Part shown: piece by piece, positions 43,079 through 51,591 of the stretch | Layout of the letters: the number at the start of each line of letters is the position of its first letter | Numbering within the stretch: position 1 is the first letter of the stretch | The notes under the pieces: generated by a model | What the model saw: only the letters and a program-made list of their open reading frames with translations | What the model was told of the DNA's origin: nothing | Databases searched by the model: none | Program-made: the position numbers and the translations under genes | Source of the DNA: Streptomyces sp. Isolate_45 | GTDB lineage: Bacteria; Actinomycetota; Actinomycetes; Streptomycetales; Streptomycetaceae | NCBI RefSeq assembly: GCF_024721315.2 | Contig: NZ_JANFAK020000011.1 | Span: 36,025-100,024, forward strand | Direction of reading: 5' to 3' | Length of the DNA: 64,000 bases

Positions 43079-44110
43079 TCACTCCGGGAACGGCTCGTCC
43101 GCGGAGGCGTAGCGGGGCGCCCCGGTGTACCAGGCGTGCAGACCGGACAGGAAGCCGCAGGCGCCCCGTAGCCACACCTCCAGTTCCGCCCGCTCGTCGC
43201 GGTGCAGTCCGGCCCGCTGGACGAGCTGGGCGAGGTCCGTCCGCCTGAGGTGCTCGAAGTCCCGCAACCGGGCGTTCACCAGGTTCAGGGCGCCGGGCAC
43301 GGCCTCGTGGAGTCCGATGCCCAGGGAGGAACCCACCACCAGCACGAGGTTGTTGACGTCGCGTTCCTCGTGCACCTCCCGCTCGTAGGACGCGATGTCG
43401 TTCGCCAGCCCCATGAAGTCCATGAAGGCGTCGAGCAGCGCCCGGACGGTCCGGCTGTGCCGGATCTGTTCGGGTATTCGAGCCCCGGTGGCCAACTCCA
43501 CGGAATAGGGCGCGGTGTGGGCGGCGAAACTGTCGCGCCGGAACGAGGCGTAGTCGATCAGATGGGGAACGCGACCGCTGAGACTGTTCGCGAGTTCCTC
43601 CACCCCCGCGTCGACGTACCGCACGAGGTGCTGGTTGAACTCGCGCCGCCAGTGCGCCAGCCTCGGCGGGAACAGGCACCCCTGGAGGTCGGCGATGCCC
43701 CGCTCGACGGCGTTCGTCGGTTCCGGGAGCCGAGCGCCCGGCTCCGGACGCAGGAACTCGTGGAGCCGGGCGGTGAACACCACCGCGCCGGCGAGGTCGC
43801 CGGTCTGCTTGAAGGTGGTGGCGAAGTAGTCGTCCCAGGCCAGGGCCCAGACGTTGAAGCGGTGGTTGAGCCGCAGGTCGGCGAGCGGGGCGTCGGGGAG
43901 GGTCCAGGCGGTCAGCTGGTCGACGGTCATGGCATGGAACTTGGGCCGCGTCCAGATCGGGCGCGCGCCCGCCGGCCCGTCGTGGCCCTCCAGCATGCCC
44001 ATCTCGCGCGCCCAGGACTCGTTCTCCGCGTGCAGGGCCGGCAGGTGCGGATTCACCCGCAGCGGATGGGGCATCCACAGTTGCGGGAGCTCGACGGTAC
44101 GCACGGTCAT
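43079..44110 (-). CDS. Class I terpene synthase
   Basis: 343 residues from ATG 44110, which has AAGGAG upstream. Bacterial terpene-cyclase layout: N-terminal PQLWMPHPLRVNPHL, the first metal motif as WDDYFATTFKQTGD (the usual acidic residue after DDxx is absent), the sensor Arg region, and a complete NSE motif NDIASYEREVHE. Such enzymes ionise farnesyl or geranyl diphosphate with three Mg2+ and cyclise it. The product cannot be predicted. The neighbouring CYP157-like P450 on the opposite strand and the methyltransferase upstream are possible tailoring enzymes. Confidence 0.88.
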   Translation of the reverse strand: MTVRTVELPQLWMPHPLRVNPHLPALHAENESWAREMGMLEGHDGPAGARPIWTRPKFHAMTVDQLTAWTLPDAPLADLRLNHRFNVWALAWDDYFATTFKQTGDLAGAVVFTARLHEFLRPEPGARLPEPTNAVERGIADLQGCLFPPRLAHWRREFNQHLVRYVDAGVEELANSLSGRVPHLIDYASFRRDSFAAHTAPYSVELATGARIPEQIRHSRTVRALLDAFMDFMGLANDIASYEREVHEERDVNNLVLVVGSSLGIGLHEAVPGALNLVNARLRDFEHLRRTDLAQLVQRAGLHRDERAELEVWLRGACGFLSGLHAWYTGAPRYASADEPFPE

Positions 44111-44401
44111 GGGACCAGACTCCTTCTCTCTCCGGCCCGCACGGCTCTGCGGACCACCACGCGGGCGGCCGACCGGGGGAAGCCGGGCCGCCGCCCGGTC
44201 GTACTCACCTGGCTGCTGTGCGCCGGCGCGCGCCCTTCGGGCGGCGTGGCTGAGGGATGCGGGACGCCGCACATGTGCCCGCATGTGGTCGAAACGTCCC
44301 TTCTTGAGGCCGGATCGTGTCCATTCCGGAGCTCTCCACCCCTGCCCGCCGCGAACGGCCGGCAACCCCACAACGGTCCCTGACCTGCGGTCAGGACGTA
44401 T

Positions 44402-46204
44402 TCACCGCCCGAACGGAACGAATTCCCCAGGAGAGACTTTTCGGACGTCCGCGCGGACGCGCTCCGCCGGCCGGGCGTGCAGGGTGTGGGCACCGAGGGG
44501 GAGGGGGGTGTGGCCGACGAGCCGGAGACCGCAGTCGGACAGCAGGCGGGCGTAGTGGTCCGCCGTACGCTCCTGGCCGCCGGTGTTGCACATCATGTGC
44601 AGGTCCCAGGCGGTGGCGAGCGACGGGGAGCCGTCCGTCGGCAGCAGACGTTCGACGATCAGGAGGTCGGCGTCCGGGGACATGGCGTCGGCGCAGTACC
44701 TCAGGATGCTCCGACACCGGTCGTCGTCCCAGTCGTGCAGGACCCGGGAGAGCAGGTAGACGTCACCCCCCGGCGGCACGTCCGCGAAGTCACCCGCCAG
44801 GTAGTCGCACCGGGCGCCGACGGAGCCCGCGGTGAGCCGGGCCCGGGCCGCGGCGAGGACCCGGGGGCGTTCGAGGAGGGTGCCGCGGAGGCCGGGGTGA
44901 CGCGTCAGGACCCGCTCCAGCAGTTCCCCGGTCCCGCCCGCGATGTCGACGACGGTGCGCTCGCGACCGGTCGCGTCTGCGGCGGCGGTGAGGACGGGGT
45001 GATCGGGGAGGGGGTCGAACATGGGGGCCGAGGCCGCCATGGACTGGTCGAACAGCGCGGACAGTTCGGGCCTGTGCGCGAAGTGGTCGAAGTGGTTCTC
45101 GCCGTACAGGTGCTCGAAGCCGGGCTGACCGGTCCGCACGGTACGGGTCAGATGGGCGAAGGACTGGTAGAAGGGACCGCCGTACATCAGGGCCAGGGCC
45201 CGCATGGAGGAGGGGGCCCGCCCGTCCAGGAGCGCGCCGGCACCGGTCAGGCGGTACCCGTCCCCGTCCTCGGCCACCACGCCCAGCATGGCCAGGTAGC
45301 GCAACAGGGTCGCCAGACCTTCCGTACGGGCGCCGACCTCCCGCGCCAGCTCCGCGGTACCGATCCCGGGCCGCCGGCCGAGGGCCTCCGGGAGCCGCAG
45401 TTCCGCGCACGTCGCCAGGGCCTGGGTGGTCCAAGCGCCGGTCAACATCCGCAGGAGCGATTCCGCGGGCCCCTCCGCCGCGTCCGTCCGGTCGGCGAGG
45501 TGCTCGTCCAGAACGTCGCGGTGATCGCCGCACGCGTACAACTCCACGCGCCCGTATGCCGTCTTGGTGCCGGCGGGGGCGGTGAAGTAGAACACGGTTC
45601 CGTTCTCGTGCGGGTTGTAGCCGCCACCGTCGGGTGCGGCCCCGTGCCTGGCGAAGCTCGCCAACAGCCCGCGCAGTACGAGCGGATCGGGGCGCACGAC
45701 GTCGAAGGCAAGGTGGGCCTCGTGGTCATGACGGCGTTCCCGCTCGGCGATCCGGTCGGATCCGGATCCCGGGGTCAGTGCCAGGGCGAACACCTCGACC
45801 GCCCGCTGCTCCCCGTCCGGGCCGGCGACCGCGGGCCGGAGAATCCTTACGTCAAGATCGGCGGGGTCGCGGTGGTGCCGCGCGGCGAGGCGGTCGCGGA
45901 CGACCACGCTCGGCTGCGCCGCGCCGTCGCAGGCCAGCCCGCAGTCCGCGAGCCGCGCGCGCAGGGCGCCCTCGTCGGTCGGGAAGACGAGCAGGGCGGC
46001 GTGAGCGAAACGGCACCGATCGGTCAGGGCCCGCAGTTCGGGGCCGTCGAGGCCGGGCAGTACGCGCGCCAGCAGGACGGAGGTGTCCTGCTCGCGAACG
46101 AAGTCGGCCGCGGCACTCAACCGCGCCGCGTCGTCGTCGACGAGCGAGGGGGGCGCGTCGGTGGTGGGCATGGTGGGCATGGTGGAGCGGTCGTCGGAGT
46201 ACAT
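44402..46204 (-). CDS. O-methyltransferase with long extra N-terminal domain
   Basis: 600 residues; typical enzymes of this class have about 340. The C-terminal part (from about 255) is a standard SAM-dependent O-methyltransferase: a winged-helix dimerisation region (ATCAELRLPEAL, GIGTAELAREVG, LLRYLAMLGVV), the SAM loop VVDIAGGTGELLE, and LSRVLHDWDDDRC with the catalytic His region. Residues 1-250 form a separate unrecognised domain (FAHAALLVFPTDEGALRARL and NPHENGTVFYFTAPAGTK). Order on the minus strand is hydroxylase, this gene, terpene synthase. The acceptor is probably a phenolic or enolic hydroxyl; a fusion with a second activity is possible. Confidence 0.82.
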   Translation of the reverse strand: MYSDDRSTMPTMPTTDAPPSLVDDDAARLSAAADFVREQDTSVLLARVLPGLDGPELRALTDRCRFAHAALLVFPTDEGALRARLADCGLACDGAAQPSVVVRDRLAARHHRDPADLDVRILRPAVAGPDGEQRAVEVFALALTPGSGSDRIAERERRHDHEAHLAFDVVRPDPLVLRGLLASFARHGAAPDGGGYNPHENGTVFYFTAPAGTKTAYGRVELYACGDHRDVLDEHLADRTDAAEGPAESLLRMLTGAWTTQALATCAELRLPEALGRRPGIGTAELAREVGARTEGLATLLRYLAMLGVVAEDGDGYRLTGAGALLDGRAPSSMRALALMYGGPFYQSFAHLTRTVRTGQPGFEHLYGENHFDHFAHRPELSALFDQSMAASAPMFDPLPDHPVLTAAADATGRERTVVDIAGGTGELLERVLTRHPGLRGTLLERPRVLAAARARLTAGSVGARCDYLAGDFADVPPGGDVYLLSRVLHDWDDDRCRSILRYCADAMSPDADLLIVERLLPTDGSPSLATAWDLHMMCNTGGQERTADHYARLLSDCGLRLVGHTPLPLGAHTLHARPAERVRADVRKVSPGEFVPFGR

Positions 46205-46343
46205 GCGGTGTCCTTGTCGGAGGAGGAGGGCGCCCCGGATTCTCGGCGCGGCCGCGATCGCGACCGCGACCGCGGGCCGCGACGGGTGCCGAAGTGGGCG
46301 TGCGAAAGGACCCCGGAGGGTCGGGCCGGGCTCCGGGGGTGGG

Positions 46344-47558
46344 TCAGATGCCGACGTAGTGGTCGGCGAACCAGTCCTGGGTCGTGCGGGAGTCGCGCAG
46401 CGAGGCGATGCGGGAGGACCGCAGCCGCTCCTGGAAGGGTGCGGCCGCGCCCTCCGCCCCTGGCGCCCCGTGCAGGAGGTCGATCATCCAGTGGGAGAAC
46501 TCCTGGGCCCGCCAGATGTGGTCCAGGCACCGGTCCGAGTAGCGGTCGAGCGCTTCCGGGTCGCCGTGGACGAGTGCGTCGGTCAGGGCCCTGGCCAGGA
46601 TCTCCGCTTCCAGCACCGCGAGGTTCGCCCCCTTGGCGGCCGCGGGACTGATCAGGGCCGCGGCGTCGCCCACCAGGAACAGCGAGCCGTACCGCAGCGG
46701 TTCGAGCACGTCGGATTCGAGATCGACGACGGCCCGCTGGAGGATCCTGCCGCGCCGCAGGGCGCCGTACTCGGCCGCGCCCATGCGGAGGGCGAGTTCC
46801 TCCCAGATCCGCTCCTCGCTCCACGCCCCGGAGTCGTGCCCGCGTTCGCACTGGAGGTAGTAGCGGGTGATCCCGGTCGAGCGCGCCATGTGCCCGGCGA
46901 AGCCGCGCGGGTGGACCGCGTAGCCGACAGCGTCCATGCTCGGCGGTGCCTCGGCGAGCAGGCCCAGCCATGACACGCCGTGGTCGCGGTGGTGACGGCG
47001 GACCGCCCCGGCGGGGAGCGAGCGCCGCCCCGCGCCGTGTCGGCCGTCGCAGGCGGCGACGTACCGGGCCCGCCAATGCCCGGTTCCGCCGTCCCGGTCA
47101 CGTACCGCAACCGAGGGGTTCGGGCCGTCCGCGCCGGTGACGGCCGTGGCCTCGGCGCCGAACCGGACCCGGCCGCCGGCGTCGATGAACTGCCCCAACA
47201 GATCGCGGACCAGCTCGTGTTGGGGGTAGACGGTGTGCGGCTCGCCGCGGCCGAGCCGGCCGTAATCCAGGCGGAAGCGTCCGTCCTCGGTGCGGAACTC
47301 GCAGACGCCGTGCTCCTGCCCGCGCCGACGCAGCCCCTCGTCCAGGCCGTTGCGGGCCAGGACGCGCACGGTGTGGGCGGCGAGGAAGCCGGCCCGTGCC
47401 CGGTTGTGGAGGTGCTCGCGTTCGGCGCGTTCCAGGACGACGCAGTCGATTCCGCCCCGGAGTAAGAGGTTCCCCAGCACCAGCCCGGCGGGGCCGGCGC
47501 CGACGATCACCACGTCGGCCGAGTTCTGCGGGACTCGGGCGTGCTTACTTTCTGTCAC
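46344..47558 (-). CDS. PobA-like FAD-dependent aromatic hydroxylase
   Basis: 404 residues from GTG 47558; GTG 47606 would add 16 residues, and neither has a good ribosome-binding site. FAD-binding DVVIVGAGPAGLVLGNLLL, RARAGFLAAHTVRVL, and the second FAD motif LFLVGDAAALISPAAAKGAN, which matches the 4-hydroxybenzoate 3-hydroxylase pattern (GDAAH...PxxAKGxN) except that the usual His is Ala. Length equals PobA. It would hydroxylate a phenolic acid with NAD(P)H and O2. It is 139 nt upstream of the methyltransferase gene, so hydroxylation then O-methylation of an aromatic is an attractive reading. Confidence 0.85.
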   Translation of the reverse strand: MTESKHARVPQNSADVVIVGAGPAGLVLGNLLLRGGIDCVVLERAEREHLHNRARAGFLAAHTVRVLARNGLDEGLRRRGQEHGVCEFRTEDGRFRLDYGRLGRGEPHTVYPQHELVRDLLGQFIDAGGRVRFGAEATAVTGADGPNPSVAVRDRDGGTGHWRARYVAACDGRHGAGRRSLPAGAVRRHHRDHGVSWLGLLAEAPPSMDAVGYAVHPRGFAGHMARSTGITRYYLQCERGHDSGAWSEERIWEELALRMGAAEYGALRRGRILQRAVVDLESDVLEPLRYGSLFLVGDAAALISPAAAKGANLAVLEAEILARALTDALVHGDPEALDRYSDRCLDHIWRAQEFSHWMIDLLHGAPGAEGAAAPFQERLRSSRIASLRDSRTTQDWFADHYVGI

Positions 47559-47801
47559 GGAGTTGGATCTTAGGGACTGTCCGGGGGACGGACCGTCGAA
47601 GATCACCCGTATGGCCCGGCCGAAGAGAAAAGGATTCTGCCGCAGGGGCGAACGGAGGTCCGACCGAAGGCGGGGACCGCGCCCCCGGCCCCGTCACACG
47701 GTGCGGACGTCGTCGACGGAGCGTCGGGCCGGCATCGGCCCCGGCCCGTGGTTCCGTGGGGGACGCCCGTGGAACCAGTCGGAAGACAGGCAGAGTTCAG
47801 C

Positions 47802-48308
47802 ATGCACACCAGTCGCAGGTACGCCACCCTCATCGCCGGCGCGTTGGCGGCCGTCGCCGGCGTGGCAACCGTCATCGCGCAAGCCGCCCCCGCGAGCGGC
47901 GTGTCCGCCCCCTCGGCCTGCCGCCCGGCCAACCACCTCGCGAAGATCGCACCGGACCGCGCCGAATCCGGGCACCTCCACTTCCGCGTCACGCTGACCG
48001 CGCCGAAGGGATACGCGGCGTGCCGGCTGGTCGGTTCACCGACCGACGTGGCCTTCGCGCACCACGGCACTCCGCTCGGCATCACGCCCGGACGGTACGG
48101 CGACCAGAACACCATCGTGACCTTCGGGCCGGGACGCCCCGTCCACTTCGACATCCGGGTCCCCCACCAGAGCCACGGCGCCCCGGCGGACGAGGCGTCG
48201 TTCACGCTCGGCGCCCCGGGTGGCGCGATCCCGGGCACGTCCGTGGCCGAAGGACGCTTCGAGGTGACCGCGGGCACCGTCATCGGCCCCGTCCGCCCCG
48301 GCGCCTGA
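47802..48308 (+). CDS. Secreted DUF4232 protein
   Basis: 168 residues from ATG 47802. The signal peptide (MHTSRRYATLIAGALAAVAG to about AAPASG) is followed by a DUF4232 beta-sandwich: HLHFRVTLTAPKGYAACRLVG, then PTDVAFAHHG and FDIRVPHQSHGA. Two Cys in the mature part could pair. DUF4232 is common in secreted or lipoprotein actinobacterial proteins and has no known function. Confidence 0.8.
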   Translation: MHTSRRYATLIAGALAAVAGVATVIAQAAPASGVSAPSACRPANHLAKIAPDRAESGHLHFRVTLTAPKGYAACRLVGSPTDVAFAHHGTPLGITPGRYGDQNTIVTFGPGRPVHFDIRVPHQSHGAPADEASFTLGAPGGAIPGTSVAEGRFEVTAGTVIGPVRPGA

Positions 48309-48322
48309 CAGCGGCCTCCGGC

Positions 48323-48382
48323 CCGCCACCTTCACGCCTGCCCGTCGCCCCCCACGACGCCGGCCGGGCGCGAAGGTGGCGG
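48323..48382. terminator. Long-loop inverted repeat between convergent genes
   Basis: CCGCCACCTTC (48323-48333) pairs with GAAGGTGGCGG (48372-48382) around a 38-nt GC-rich loop; the right arm touches the stop of the aldo/keto reductase gene. A bidirectional terminator is plausible. Confidence 0.5.
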
Positions 48383-49231
48383 TCAGTCACCCAGGACGTG
48401 GGTGCCGAGCCGGGCGACCATGGCGGGATCGCGATGGTCGAAGAACAGGGACTCTCCGGTGTCGAGGGCGGCGACGGCCGCCATCTCGTCGGGGGTGAGC
48501 TCGAAGTCGAAGACGTCGAGGTTCTCCGCCATCCGCTCCGGCCGCACCGACTTGGGGATCACCACGACACCGCGCTCGACGAGCCAGCGCAGCACGACCT
48601 GCGCCACCGACTTGCCGTGCGCGGCCGCGATCCCACCGAGCGCCGGATGGGAGAAGAGGTTGTTGCGGCCCTCCGCGAAGGGCCCCCAGGACTCGATCTG
48701 CACCCCGCGCTCGCGCATCAGCGCCTGGTCGGAGGCGCGTTGGTGGAAGGGGTGGGTTTCGACCTGGTTGACCGCCGGAGTGATCTCGTTGTGGTCGATC
48801 AGGTCCACGAGCCGGTCGCCGTGGAAGTTCGAGACACCGATGGCCCGCACGAGTCCCTCACCCCGCAGGGCCTCCAAGGCACGCCAGGAGCCGTAGACGT
48901 CCCCGTATGGCTGGTGGATCAGGTACAGGTCGAGGTGGTCCAGGCCGAGTTTGCGCAGTGAGGTGTCGAAGGCGCGCGCCGCCTTCTCCTCACCGGCGTC
49001 GGACACCCACAGCTTGGTGGTGACGAACAGGTCCTGACGGGGAATGCCGCTGGACCTGATCGCCCGGCCGACGGCCTCCTCGTTGCCATAGGCGGCCGCG
49101 GTGTCCAACGACCGGTAACCGGCGGCCAGTGCGTCGCTCACGGCCCGCTCGGTCTCCTCGGGCGGGATCTGGTACACGCCGAAGCCGAGGACGGGCATCT
49201 CGACGCCGTTGTTCAGTGTGACGTTCTGCAT
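48383..49231 (-). CDS. Aldo/keto reductase
   Basis: 282 residues from ATG 49231 (AAGGAC upstream). TIM-barrel AKR with the catalytic tetrad visible: Asp in [13 protein letters not shown], Tyr in the same segment, Lys in [10 protein letters not shown] and His in [16 protein letters not shown]-binding residues are in [19 protein letters not shown]. It resembles 2,5-diketo-D-gluconate reductase-type enzymes, which reduce varied carbonyls. It probably stands alone. Confidence 0.92.
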   Translation of the reverse strand: MQNVTLNNGVEMPVLGFGVYQIPPEETERAVSDALAAGYRSLDTAAAYGNEEAVGRAIRSSGIPRQDLFVTTKLWVSDAGEEKAARAFDTSLRKLGLDHLDLYLIHQPYGDVYGSWRALEALRGEGLVRAIGVSNFHGDRLVDLIDHNEITPAVNQVETHPFHQRASDQALMRERGVQIESWGPFAEGRNNLFSHPALGGIAAAHGKSVAQVVLRWLVERGVVVIPKSVRPERMAENLDVFDFELTPDEMAAVAALDTGESLFFDHRDPAMVARLGTHVLGD

Positions 49232-49696
49232 GTGGTGGGGTCCTTGTCCTTGTCGACATCGGGGGACGGGCCAGGGGAGCGGATCCCGGCGCGATCCGGC
49301 GAGGGCCCCCGCCGGCCGCGCAGGACCGTCCTCGTCCACGCCTACCCGCTGTCGGACGCCGCCTCCCGCCCCGTACTCCACGTGGGTCCGCCGCGCGCCG
49401 CTCCGGGCCGGCGCCCCGGAGCGGCGCCCCCTCCCTCGACGGGTCCGGAGCGATGCAAGGGATCTCCCCGCTGTTCACCGCCCCGACCGACCCCCGAGGC
49501 TGTGCCCATCCCGAGCGGGGCCATCGGTCGACCCACCGCCGACCGGCCCCCGGGACACCGCACCCGCGACCCACGAGGTCGGGCGTGCGGTGTCGCGGAG
49601 CGGCCGGTCCATCGCCCACCCGAGCGAAGCGGCCCTCCGGCGGATCCACACCGGTGCCCTCCACACCGACCCCCTTCGTGAAAGGGAAAGACCCCC
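49232..49696. other. Intergenic region between reductase and S1 protease
   Basis: 465 bp between divergent genes. The GAAAGGGA ribosome-binding site of the protease lies at its right end. No convincing gene, repeat or promoter could be picked out; it is as GC-rich as the flanks. Confidence 0.4.
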
Positions 49697-51442
49697 ATGC
49701 GTCGACTACGAAATCACCACGTCCTTACGGGAGTTGTCGCGGCCACCGCCCTGATGGGGCTCGCCGCGCTCCCCGCCCACGCCGGATCCTCCCCGGGCCC
49801 GACGTCACCGGATCCGGCGGCGTCCGTACCGGCCGGTGTGCGGGCGGCGATGGCCCGCGACCTCGGCCTCTCCCCGGAAGGCGTCCGCGGCCGAATAGCG
49901 GACGAGCAGGCGGCGGACCGGACCGCGACGGCGGTCCGCGCCACGGTGGGCGACCGCGTCGCCGGAATCTGGTTCGATGCCGCCGACGGCCGTCTGCACG
50001 CCGCGGTCACCACTGCCGCCGACGCCGACGCGGTCCGCCGCGCCGGAGCCGTCGCCGAGCGGGTCGACCACTCCGCCGACCGGCTCGAAGCGGTCACCCG
50101 GCAGATCGGCGAGTGGGCCGGGAACGCGCCGGGCCTCATGGCCTGGGGCCCCGACGCCCGCGCCAACCGCGTCGGCGTCGTCCTCGATCCGACCCGGGCC
50201 ACCAGCGCGCTCCGCACCCGCCTCGCCGCGTTCGAAGACCTCGTGGACGTCACCGAATCCACGGACACCCCCCGCCAGCAGGGCGGCAACATCGTCGGCG
50301 GCGAGAAGTGGGTACCCGGCGGCGAGAGCCCCTGCTCGATCGGCTTCCCCGTCACCCGCACCAGCGGCGGCACGAAGGCCTTCCTGACCGCCGGCCACTG
50401 CACCAACGACGTCAACCAGGCCGCCTACGGCAAGGACGGCACCCGCGTCGGAACCTCCAACAAGAACGGCACCGGCAGCGTCAACGCGGCCGAGGGCGAC
50501 TTCGGCATCGTCGACGTCGACCAGGCAGGCTGGGAGCCGACCCCGACCGTGTCCGGATGGGGCAAGGGCGACGTCACCCTCACGGGTACGGCCGAAGCCG
50601 TGGTCGGGACCGCCGTCTGCCGTTCCGGCCAAACCACCGGATTCCAGTGCGGCGAGGTCACCAAGACCAACCAGAGCGTCGACTACGGCAACGTCGTCAT
50701 CAACGGCCTCTCCTACTCCAACGCCTGTTCCGCCGGCGGGGACTCCGGCGGCAGCTACGTGACCGCCTCCGGAGGCAAGGCCGTCGGCCTGCACTCCGGA
50801 GGCGGCAGCGCCACCTGCAGCGGCGGGAGCGGCGAGAAGTTCACCATCTTCCAGCCCGTCAACGAAGCCCTCGCCAAGTTCGGCGCCGGACTGACCACAT
50901 CGACCCCGCAGCCCGGCGAGGTCACCGTGGCCGCCGTCTCCGCCAAGTCCCACCCCACGGGCAGCCCCGTCGAGCTGAAGAACAGTGCCGAAGGCGGCAC
51001 CGCCCCCTACACCTGGTCGGCGACCGGCCTCCCGGCCGGCCTGTCGATCGCCTCGACGACCGGCACGGTCTCCGGGACCCCGACCGCCGCCGGCACCCAC
51101 TCCGTCACCGTGACGGCCACCGACAGCGCCGGCAAGAAGGGCAGCGCCTCCTTCACCTGGACCATCACCACCACCGGTTCGGGCAACCCGACCCTCACCG
51201 GCCCCGGCAACCAGAACCTTTACGTCGGACGCCCCGTCAACCTGCCCCTGACCGTCACCGGCGGCAGCGCTCCCTACACGTTCACCGCGACCAACCTGCC
51301 CACCGGCCTCACCATCAACGCGGCCACCGGCGTCATCTCCGGGACCCCCACCGGCTGGGGCTTCCGCAACGTCACCCTGACGGTCACCGACGCGGCCGGC
51401 GGGAAGTCGACGGTCACGGCCACCTTCACCGTCTGGTCCTGA
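49697..51442 (+). CDS. Secreted S1 (alpha-lytic/streptogrisin-type) protease with two Ig-like domains
   Basis: 581 residues. Signal peptide (1 to about 30), a propeptide-like region to about 195, then the chymotrypsin-fold protease: catalytic His in FLTAGHCTN, Asp in EGDFGIVD, Ser in CSAGGDSGGS. Two C-terminal domains of about 85 residues follow, each with the putative-Ig (He_PIG) pattern GGTAPYTWSATGLPAGLSI / GTVSGTP and GGSAPYTFTATNLPTGLTI / GVISGTP. These probably mediate substrate or cell-wall binding. The enzyme should be made as a zymogen and act outside the cell. Confidence 0.92.
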   Translation: MRRLRNHHVLTGVVAATALMGLAALPAHAGSSPGPTSPDPAASVPAGVRAAMARDLGLSPEGVRGRIADEQAADRTATAVRATVGDRVAGIWFDAADGRLHAAVTTAADADAVRRAGAVAERVDHSADRLEAVTRQIGEWAGNAPGLMAWGPDARANRVGVVLDPTRATSALRTRLAAFEDLVDVTESTDTPRQQGGNIVGGEKWVPGGESPCSIGFPVTRTSGGTKAFLTAGHCTNDVNQAAYGKDGTRVGTSNKNGTGSVNAAEGDFGIVDVDQAGWEPTPTVSGWGKGDVTLTGTAEAVVGTAVCRSGQTTGFQCGEVTKTNQSVDYGNVVINGLSYSNACSAGGDSGGSYVTASGGKAVGLHSGGGSATCSGGSGEKFTIFQPVNEALAKFGAGLTTSTPQPGEVTVAAVSAKSHPTGSPVELKNSAEGGTAPYTWSATGLPAGLSIASTTGTVSGTPTAAGTHSVTVTATDSAGKKGSASFTWTITTTGSGNPTLTGPGNQNLYVGRPVNLPLTVTGGSAPYTFTATNLPTGLTINAATGVISGTPTGWGFRNVTLTVTDAAGGKSTVTATFTVWS

Positions 51443-51458
51443 CCGGCCCGAGCGGCCC

Positions 51459-51487
51459 GCGGTCCCGGCGCGGGGGGACGGGACCGC
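51459..51487. terminator. Hairpin between convergent protease and LAL genes
   Basis: GCGGTCCCG (51459-51467) pairs with CGGGACCGC (51479-51487) around an 11-nt loop, 17 nt after the protease stop. Confidence 0.5.
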
Positions 51488-51591
51488 AGGCCCGGCCGTC
51501 GCCCGCTTCCGGATCCCGGCGGCGGGCAACGGCGCGGGGTTGCTGCGGGACACCCGCGGACCGTGGCACGGGGGCACCGGCCCGGTTCCCG

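Noticed and set aside
44269..44278. GCACATGTGC palindrome upstream of the terpene synthase
   Set aside because: Only 10 bp and not placed relative to an identifiable promoter; palindromes of this size occur by chance.
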